Assembly: GCA_002449695.1 (NCBI GenBank)
Contig: DJXI01000027.1
Location: forward strand, 1,140-31,076
DNA from: Verrucomicrobia bacterium UBA7008
Lineage (GTDB): Bacteria > Verrucomicrobiota > Kiritimatiellia > RFP12 > UBA1067
Reading direction: 5' to 3'
Length of the DNA: 29,937 nt
Shown: piece by piece, positions 25,601 to 29,937 of the stretch
Position numbering within the stretch: position 1 is the first letter of the stretch
How the letters are laid out: the number at the start of each line of letters is the position of its first letter
Position numbers and translations under genes: made by a program
Notes under the pieces: generated by a model
Told to the model about the DNA's origin: nothing
What the model saw: only the letters and a program-made list of their open reading frames with translations
Database searches by the model: none

Positions 25601-26183
25601 GAGTTTCGCCGCAATCAGGCGCACGTTCAGGGACGGCGACACGATAGAGTTAGATTTCCCCATGGACACGGTATTCGAGGTTCTTCCGAGACGTCACTAT
25701 GTTATAAAGGATTTCGTCGGCAAGTGGACCGGCAAGATCGAAGGGCGCAGCGTCAGCCAGGGAACGGTGGTGCGCAGGGGACCTCTTGTCTTCGCCTATC
25801 AGGTTCCGGCGGAGCGGACGGAAGACACTGTCGAGCATGCAAGAATGCGCGGCAAGAAAAGCGCGAACCCGGATTTCAAGTGCTGGAACCTCAGACCTGC
25901 GGGCCCGTTCAATTACGCGCTTGCCGCGCACGAGGCCGAGACGGTCGCGGACGGCGATTCCGTTTGCGTCAAGGTCCCCGTGCGGCGCATAAAGTGGGAA
26001 CTCGAGAACGATCGCTTTACGCCAGACCTCCCGGAAAACCCTGTTCCGGTTTCGGATGTAATCGAATACATCTCGCTGGTTCCCTATGGCAACACTGCGT
26101 TGCGTCTTGCAGTCTTTCCTGATTTGCAGGACCGAAGAAGCATAAATCCAACTCAACAATCGGTAGCCACGGAGTCCCCATAA
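22605..26183 (+). CDS. GH97 to GH127 fusion glycosidase
   Basis: A 1192-residue secreted protein (signal MRRKIMVAACAFAAAVALAAGA). Residues about 30-525 are GH97: WQWLPAGAPKYGEQKEWYDR, GFEYYLIDDGW, GIKIDFHPAP (Asp301, in the place of the nucleophile of retaining GH97 alpha-galactosidases), YHGCVKPSGREKTWPHE, PPEHDCILPFNRLV and GHADYTPVVF. The GH97 N-domain is about 60-70 residues short. Residues about 532-1165 resemble GH127/GH146 beta-L-arabinofuranosidases. They keep Glu821 and Cys823 (GHETCVV) and Cys904-Cys905 (ETECCAGNMHR), matching the zinc-bound Glu-x-Cys and Cys-Cys set of HypBA1, where the first Cys of the pair is the nucleophile. The final ~18 residues (QDRRSINPTQQSVATESP) look like non-family read-through. 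ATGA-coupled to the GH2 gene; last gene of the operon. Confidence 0.83.
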   Translation: MRRKIMVAACAFAAAVALAAGAKTVDAKGVVVNGKTVRETERRVFADGMAVRYVLPEGERRVEREETVWTLPADAKVWYQEYGMDYEKPYCSSLVRDIPAGTVMDFPVTAKLVDGTYRLITEANVVGYTDSAAKYLGEGRFGVFYVNDPDGFDQKGADTTPWRVMLVAKDLQTLATSDIVRRLCPAPSAAVAAKAAKFVRPGRAVWQWLPAGAPKYGEQKEWYDRTKALGFEYYLIDDGWRDWRDGDMDQWACLKKWIDYGKSIGVETFMWVDSKEMRNPETRREYLAKVKAAGAVGIKIDFHPAPSCEQMAWYEEALADTLEFGLMTDYHGCVKPSGREKTWPHEVAREAIRGHEWHITRYNRVLPPEHDCILPFNRLVQGHADYTPVVFEERELAGYTRARELAQGIIFSAPFLCLGDYPQNYLESPAAEVVKALKPIYDETIILPGSEIGECVAVAKRKGEKWFIAIENGAEDRSLEIPLSFLRSGKWRMKKFADAEDSNTEFDISECTVSPSDTLKLALRAKGGFVAVLTASAALHSRFGDGMLSVTQPRGWLGKVCHAQADGLTGHPEALSYPYDSCLWAGRIVNGRSDVDGWWRYEQTAYYTDGLLRLGYALGDSKLIAKGEKGVDYTLDNASPDGMLGDPCLWDATKHKLDSGFEMWPMAVFFRAMKAKYDATRDERIPAALAKYYLLSGADMLAKGRNTINVEGIAWTYGRTGDKRLVEMAEEAWNAKKSADNWSNDLVPAKCSDGAPIYMHGVSYSEELKIPLLLYACTGKREYLEQAVNAEWKLVRDHMLPDGCPSSTEQTRGNSVHWGHETCVVSDYTWSLGYFLEVLGDAHYADKIERCVFNAGLGSVMNDFKSLQYFSNLNQFIATSDSNHNPFFYGTTWSQYRPTHETECCAGNMHRFLPNYISRMWLKDAEGSPVAALYGPCEVDFGWARITEETYYPFDGKIVFRFGMEGEKDAAFTYRVPGWCVKGASAKVNGESVSVGDVGSFAAIRRTFRDGDTIELDFPMDTVFEVLPRRHYVIKDFVGKWTGKIEGRSVSQGTVVRRGPLVFAYQVPAERTEDTVEHARMRGKKSANPDFKCWNLRPAGPFNYALAAHEAETVADGDSVCVKVPVRRIKWELENDRFTPDLPENPVPVSDVIEYISLVPYGNTALRLAVFPDLQDRRSINPTQQSVATESP

Positions 26184-26210
26184 AGGCTTAGGAAAGGGCG
26201 AGTGGAGCTA

Positions 26211-26227
26211 TGCCGCGCTCCCCCTAA
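26211..26227 (+). repeat. 17-bp direct repeat, right copy
   Basis: TGCCGCGCTCCCCCTAA is identical to 6001-6017. Here it forms the left arm of the palindromic terminator-like element after the last PUL gene. Confidence 0.6.
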
Positions 26228-26257
26228 AAAGGGGATGGAGCGGGGCGCGGGGTTTTT
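26213..26257 (+). terminator. intrinsic terminator of the PUL operon
   Basis: CCGCGC (26213-26218) pairs with GCGCGG (26245-26250), closing a stem around CCCCCT/AGGGG segments, followed by GG and five T (26253-26257). An alternative inner stem GCTCC/GGAGC also forms. The T-run is at once the upstream part of the next gene's promoter. Confidence 0.65.
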
Positions 26258-26265
26258 GGTATACT
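26257..26265 (+). promoter_or_regulatory. extended -10 promoter of the DUF4861/kduI genes
   Basis: TGGTATACT: TG at 26257-26258 then TATACT at 26260-26265, starting on the last T of the terminator's T-run. The ATG at 26272 is 6 nt after the hexamer, again predicting a leaderless mRNA. No -35 is recognisable because that region is the terminator hairpin. Confidence 0.72.
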
Positions 26266-26271
26266 ATCGGC

Positions 26272-27111
26272 ATGGCAAGTTTTCTACCTCTCATCCTGGC
26301 GACGGTGTGCGCGTGCGGCGTGGCGCCGGAGCGCGCGAACGACTTCTTCTGGGAGAACGACAAGGTGGGCTTCCGCGCCTACGGGCCGGGCGATCCGCAC
26401 GTCTGGAGCGGCATCGACCTCTTCAACAAGATGACGGACGCCGGGGCGACGTGCGGCGAGGTGCTGCACAACCACGACACGTGCGGCAACTGGCACGTGA
26501 AGCCGTGGAAGGGCATTCTCGACAACTACACGATCGGCGCGTCGCGCGGCGTCGGCGCGGTGGCGCTTTTCGGCGACGGCGAGTGGAAGACATATCCCGA
26601 CTGGGAGCGCTGCGAGGTCGTCACCAACTGCGACGAACGCTGCGCGTTCAAGCTGGTGTACCCCGCTTTCTCCGCGCTGGGCAGGATGACATACCAGATT
26701 ACGCTGAAGAAAGGCTCGCGCTTCTTCCGCAACGAGGTCTCGTTCGAGCATCCGAAGCGGCTCCGGGAGTTCAAGGTCGGCCCGGGGCTCGATCTGGAGC
26801 CGAAGCGCGATCATCACGGCGACGTGTGGGAGGATGTGGCGCTCGGCCTGGTCGCGCTGTTCGAGGACCCGAAGAACGAGGTCGAAGGCTCCACCATGAC
26901 GGCTGTCATCCTCGACCCGTCGTGCCGGGACGGCGTGGAACTGCTCACGGACCGCCAGAACTGCCGCGTTCTCGCCCTGCGCAGGCCCTCGTTCGTCTAT
27001 TATGCGGGCGGCGCGTGGTCAAAGGCGGGCGAAATCGTTTCGCCGGAGGCGTGGCGCAAAGAGGTGCGCGCGTTCGCCAAGGGGCTTGAAATCGCGCCTT
27101 GCCAGTTTTGA
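26272..27111 (+). CDS. DUF4861-like exported protein
   Basis: A 279-residue protein with a short hydrophobic N-terminus ([16 protein letters not shown]), either a signal peptide or a weak lipobox (VCAC). The body begins [20 protein letters not shown], then SGIDLFNKM, a [10 protein letters not shown] segment and [17 protein letters not shown], the wording I associate with DUF4861 proteins of glycan loci. The biochemical function is not established to my knowledge; a beta-sandwich acting on or binding uronate-containing glycans is a guess from its pairing with kduI, 28 nt downstream. Codon use returns to the GC-rich pattern of the housekeeping region. No RBS is present upstream, in line with a leaderless start. 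Confidence 0.7.
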   Translation: MASFLPLILATVCACGVAPERANDFFWENDKVGFRAYGPGDPHVWSGIDLFNKMTDAGATCGEVLHNHDTCGNWHVKPWKGILDNYTIGASRGVGAVALFGDGEWKTYPDWERCEVVTNCDERCAFKLVYPAFSALGRMTYQITLKKGSRFFRNEVSFEHPKRLREFKVGPGLDLEPKRDHHGDVWEDVALGLVALFEDPKNEVEGSTMTAVILDPSCRDGVELLTDRQNCRVLALRRPSFVYYAGGAWSKAGEIVSPEAWRKEVRAFAKGLEIAPCQF

Positions 27112-27139
27112 CAACAGGAACAATAAAGGATCAACCATC

Positions 27140-28081
27140 ATGAAGTATGCAGCAGCAATCGCGGCGACGGCCGCAGCGCTCGCCGTGAACGCGGGCACGA
27201 TCAACTATGCCATCCAGACCGCCTGCCATCCGGCCGACGTCAGGCACTACGACACCGCGACGCTCCGCGAACGGTTCGTGATGGAAAAGGTGATGGCCCC
27301 CGACGAAATCAACCTGACGTACACGATGTACGACCGCCTCATCTACGGCGGCGCGATGCCGGTCAAGGAGACGCTTTCGCTCGAGCCGATCGACCCGCTC
27401 AAGGCCGAGCACTTCCTCGACCGCCGCGAGCTCGGCGTCATCAACGTGGGCGGCGCGGGCGTCGTGACGGTGGACGGGACCGATTACGCGCTCGACTTCA
27501 AGGAAGCGCTCTACGTCGGCTGCGGCAAGAAGGCGGTCGCGTTCCGCTCGCTCGATGCGGCGGCACCCGCGAAGTTCTACCTCAATTCCGCGCCCGCTTA
27601 CAGGGAATTCGTCACGCAGCGCATCACGAGCGACCAGAATTGCACGAAGCCGGGCTACACGATCGGCAACTACATCAAGGCGGGTTCGCTCGCGGAGTCA
27701 AACGACCGCGTCATCAACCAGCTCATCGTCTACCCCGTGCTCGCGAAGGTCGCGGGCGGCGGCTGCAACCAGCTCCAGATGGGCCTCACCGAGCTGAAGC
27801 CGGGCAGCGTCTGGAACACGATGCCGCAGCACACGCACGCGCGGCGCATGGAGGCGTACTTCTACTTCAACGTGCCGGCGGGCCAGGCCATCTGCCACCA
27901 GATGGGCGAGCCGCAGGAGCAGCGCCTCCTCTGGCTCCACGACGAGCAGGCCGTCGCGTCGCCCGAGTGGTCGGTCCATTCGGCGGCGGGCACCTCGAAC
28001 TACATGTTCATCTGGGGCATGGGCGGCGAGAACCTCAACTACGGCGACATGGACAAGGTGCCGCTGTTGGAGATGCGGTGA
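27140..28081 (+). CDS. kduI: 5-dehydro-4-deoxy-D-glucuronate isomerase KduI with signal-peptide-like N-terminus
   Basis: KduI converts 5-keto-4-deoxyuronate to 3-deoxy-D-glycero-2,5-hexodiulosonate in pectin breakdown. The 313-residue protein aligns by eye with E. coli KduI (278 aa): [87 protein letters not shown]. The metal ligands are intact: His231, His233, Glu238 and His280, with the same spacing as His196, His198, Glu203, His245. The N-terminus carries about 22 additional residues, [19 protein letters not shown], that read as a Sec signal peptide, unexpected for a normally cytoplasmic enzyme. AAAGGAT lies 9 nt upstream of the ATG; a longer reading from 27002 overlaps the previous gene and is rejected. 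Confidence 0.92.
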   Translation: MKYAAAIAATAAALAVNAGTINYAIQTACHPADVRHYDTATLRERFVMEKVMAPDEINLTYTMYDRLIYGGAMPVKETLSLEPIDPLKAEHFLDRRELGVINVGGAGVVTVDGTDYALDFKEALYVGCGKKAVAFRSLDAAAPAKFYLNSAPAYREFVTQRITSDQNCTKPGYTIGNYIKAGSLAESNDRVINQLIVYPVLAKVAGGGCNQLQMGLTELKPGSVWNTMPQHTHARRMEAYFYFNVPAGQAICHQMGEPQEQRLLWLHDEQAVASPEWSVHSAAGTSNYMFIWGMGGENLNYGDMDKVPLLEMR

Positions 28082-28190
28082 CCTGAGCGGACGGCCTGTC
28101 TCGGTTGCGGCGATCGAGATTGATTCGTCGTTGACCGTCGAGAACAAGAAATTTTCAATAAGGCTGCGTTGATTGGCATAATTGTAGATT

Positions 28191-28199
28191 TGGTATAAT
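28191..28199 (+). promoter_or_regulatory. extended -10 promoter of kduD
   Basis: TGGTATAAT with TATAAT at 28194-28199; a weak TTGGCA (28173-28178) is spaced only 15 nt. It is followed by an A-rich leader of about 30 nt with GAAAGGAAAA before the ATG at 28238. The rest of the 156-nt gap after kduI (28082-28190) shows no gene and no clear terminator. Confidence 0.75.
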
Positions 28200-28237
28200 G
28201 CAATAAAAACAAACACGACAACGAAAGGAAAACCAGA

Positions 28238-29002
28238 ATGATACTAGATCAGTTCAAGCTCGACGGAAAGGTCGCCATCGTCACGGGCGCGGGTCGCGGC
28301 ATCGGCCAGGCGTACGCCCTCGGCCTCGCGGAAGCGGGCGCGGACGTCGCCATCGTCGACGTGATCCCGATGGACGAGACGATCGCCGCCATCGAAAAGC
28401 TCGGCCGCAAGGCCATCGGCATCAAGGCCGACCTCTCGAAGGGCGAGAAGGTGGCCCCGAAGGTCGTCGCGAAGGTCGTCAAGGCGTTCAAGCGCATCGA
28501 CATCCTCGTCAACAACGCCGGCATCATCCGCCGCGAGCCGTTTGTCGACCACAGCGCGAAGAACTGGAACGACGTCATCGCGATCAACCTGTCGACGCCG
28601 TTCTTCCTGTCGCAGGCCGTCGTCCGCCAGATGCAGAAGCAGGGCAAGGGCGGCAAAATCATCAACATTGCCTCGATGCTCTCGTTCCAGGGCGGCATCC
28701 TCGTGCCCGGCTACGCGGCGTCGAAGGGCGGCATCAAGTCGCTCACCATGCTGATGGCGAACGAGCTCTCCAAGGACGGCATCTGCGTGAACGCGATCGC
28801 GCCCGGCTACATCGCGACGGCGAACACCGCGCCGATCCGCGCCGACAAGGCGCGCAACAAGGCGATCCTCGACCGCATCCCCGCCGGCCGCTGGGGCACG
28901 CCCGACGACCTCAAGGGCATCTGCGTCTTCCTCGCGGCGCCGGCCTCGGACTACATGACCGGCTACACATACGCCTGCGACGGCGGCTGGCTCGCGCGGT
29001 AG
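28238..29002 (+). CDS. kduD: KduD-type 2-dehydro-3-deoxy-D-gluconate 5-dehydrogenase (SDR)
   Basis: A 254-residue short-chain dehydrogenase/reductase of classical size. It has the cofactor motif TGAGRGIG near residue 17, NNAG in DILVNNAGIIRREPF, and the catalytic triad Ser146, Tyr159, Lys163 (the 13-residue Ser-Tyr spacing is standard). IIRREPF and GYIATANTAPIRAD are typical of KduD, which reduces the KduI product to 2-keto-3-deoxygluconate with NAD(P)H. The N-terminus (MILDQFKLDGKVAIVTG) has no signal peptide, so it is cytoplasmic, in contrast to KduI here. It has its own leadered promoter and is followed by a terminator. Confidence 0.92.
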   Translation: MILDQFKLDGKVAIVTGAGRGIGQAYALGLAEAGADVAIVDVIPMDETIAAIEKLGRKAIGIKADLSKGEKVAPKVVAKVVKAFKRIDILVNNAGIIRREPFVDHSAKNWNDVIAINLSTPFFLSQAVVRQMQKQGKGGKIINIASMLSFQGGILVPGYAASKGGIKSLTMLMANELSKDGICVNAIAPGYIATANTAPIRADKARNKAILDRIPAGRWGTPDDLKGICVFLAAPASDYMTGYTYACDGGWLAR

Positions 29003-29031
29003 GCGCGCCGCCTTCCGGCACACGGCGATCC

Positions 29032-29075
29032 GCCGCACACTACCCGAATGGGTATGTCGTGCGGCGTCGTTTTTT
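29032..29075 (+). terminator. intrinsic terminator after kduD
   Basis: GCCGCAC (29032-29038) pairs with GTGCGGC (29059-29065) and TACCC (29041-29045) with GGGTA (29050-29054), with loop GAAT and a small internal loop. After GTCG come six T (29070-29075). The T-run runs straight into the next promoter. Within 29003-29116 nothing else is seen besides this element and that promoter. Confidence 0.8.
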
Positions 29076-29083
29076 GATATACT
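29075..29083 (+). promoter_or_regulatory. extended -10 promoter of the MFS transporter gene
   Basis: TGATATACT with TATACT at 29078-29083, directly on the terminator's T-run. The -35 zone would fall in the right arm of the terminator stem. A leader of about 30 nt with AAAGGAAAGG (29100-29109) precedes the ATG at 29117. Confidence 0.75.
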
Positions 29084-29116
29084 AGACACATTCAAAAACA
29101 AAGGAAAGGCCCGCTG

Positions 29117-29937
29117 ATGAAAAAGATGTCGAATTTCCGCTGGATCATCTGTTCGCTGCTGTTCTTCGCGACGACGGTCAACTACATGGACCGGCAGGTG
29201 CTGTCGCTGACGTACAAGGACTTCATCGCCCCCGTCTTCGGCTGGACCGACAACGACTACGGCACGATCACCGGCGTCTTTTCCATCATCTACGCCATCT
29301 GCAACCTCTTCGCCGGCAAGCTCATCGACCGCCTCGGCACGAAGAAGGGCTATTTGTGGGCGATCTTCATCTGGTCGCTCGGCGCGTGCCTGCATGCCGG
29401 CTGCGGCGTGGGGACGGAGCTCCTGAAGGCGGCGGGTTTCGTCGCGATGTGGGGCATGACGATCTCGGTGTGGCTCTTCCTCGCGTGCCGGTCGGTGCTG
29501 GCGCTCGGCGAGGCCGGCAACTTCCCGGCGGCGATCAAGGTGACGGCCGAATACTTCCCGAAGAAGGACCGCGCGTTCGCGACGTCCATCTTCAACGCGG
29601 GCTCCTCCGTCGGCGCGCTCGCGGCGCCGCTGACGATCCCCGTGATCGCCCAGCACTGCGGCTGGGAGATGAGCTTCATCATCATCGGCGCGCTCGGCTT
29701 CGTCTGGATGGGCTTCTGGTTCTGGCTCTACAGCCAGCCGGCCGTGAATCCGCGCGTCAACGCCGAGGAGCTCGCCTACATCCACCAGGACGACGCGGCG
29801 GACGCGGGCGCGGCGGCGGCCGCACCCGCGGCGGGCGAGGGCGCGACGATCCCGTTCCTCAAGTGCTTCGCGTACCGCCAGACGTGGGCGCTCATCTTCG
29901 GCCGCTTCCTGACCGACGGCGTGTGGTGGTTCTTCCT
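29117..29937 (+). CDS. MFS hexuronate transporter, ExuT/ACS-like (3' end outside window)
   Basis: The first 273 residues of a major facilitator superfamily permease; the frame is open at the right edge. Motifs of the anion:cation symporter family (ExuT, GudP type): NYMDRQVLSLTYKDF in the first membrane segment, FAGKLIDRLGTKKGY in the loop-2/3 region, and LALGEAGNFPAAIKVTAEYF with the characteristic GEAGNFPAA. Hydrophobic segments correspond to TM1-TM6, followed by an Ala/Asp-rich central loop (DDAADAGAAAAAPAAGEG) and the start of the C-terminal half. It probably imports hexuronates or deoxyuronate products for the KduI/KduD pathway. AAAGGAAAGG supports the start. Confidence 0.85.
   Translation, partial: MKKMSNFRWIICSLLFFATTVNYMDRQVLSLTYKDFIAPVFGWTDNDYGTITGVFSIIYAICNLFAGKLIDRLGTKKGYLWAIFIWSLGACLHAGCGVGTELLKAAGFVAMWGMTISVWLFLACRSVLALGEAGNFPAAIKVTAEYFPKKDRAFATSIFNAGSSVGALAAPLTIPVIAQHCGWEMSFIIIGALGFVWMGFWFWLYSQPAVNPRVNAEELAYIHQDDAADAGAAAAAPAAGEGATIPFLKCFAYRQTWALIFGRFLTDGVWWFF

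Overview
The window is high-GC bacterial DNA with nearly every gene on the + strand. The gene content suggests a member of the PVC superphylum, most likely Kiritimatiellota or a close relative (Lentisphaerota/Verrucomicrobiota). The indicators are a BamD-like and an LptE-like lipoprotein (a Gram-negative outer membrane), many TPR proteins, a secreted protein of three LamG domains, and a large glycan-degradation locus with no SusC/SusD pair in view. The assignment is inferred from gene content only.

Region 1 (1-6017, housekeeping, strongly GC3-biased): the end of a membrane/TPR protein; a tight operon of BamD-like lipoprotein, LptE-like lipoprotein, stand-alone Lrp/AsnC ligand-binding domain protein and cytoplasmic TPR protein; a tRNA-Glu(UUC) on the minus strand; and dprA from a TTG start.

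Region 2 (6059-26257, polysaccharide utilisation locus, visibly less GC-biased): a GntR/LacI chimeric (AraR-type) regulator behind a perfect 14-bp palindrome, then secreted enzymes: GH29 alpha-L-fucosidase, triple LamG protein, SGNH esterase, second GH29, a GH29 to GH141-like beta-helix fusion, GH43, a giant GH2-like enzyme with a C-terminal TPR, and a GH97 to GH127 fusion. The last five are chained by ATGA overlaps and the locus ends in a terminator. The three GH29 modules plus a GH141-like module, an esterase, GH43 and GH127 point to a fucose- and arabinose-decorated, acetylated plant glycan, with rhamnogalacturonan/RG-II side chains as the leading guess.

Region 3 (26272-29937, GC-rich again): DUF4861-like protein, KduI with an unusual signal-peptide-like N-terminus, KduD, and the start of an ExuT-like MFS hexuronate transporter. 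KduI and KduD convert 5-keto-4-deoxyuronate, the product of pectin-type lyases, to 2-keto-3-deoxygluconate, so regions 2 and 3 together look like pectin side-chain and backbone catabolism.

Three patterns cut across the genes. (a) All six promoters I can place have an extended -10 of the form TG(G/A)TA(T/C)A(A/C)T, mostly without a clear -35, and three of them lie only 6-8 nt before the start codon, predicting leaderless mRNAs. (b) Several short dispersed-type repeats lie in or between the PUL genes, three of them translated in frame. (c) An exact 17-bp direct repeat brackets the regulator plus PUL block. There is no gene-free stretch over 300 bases; the longest gaps (4727-4901, 8744-8882, 11250-11414, 28082-28237, 29003-29116) are described below.
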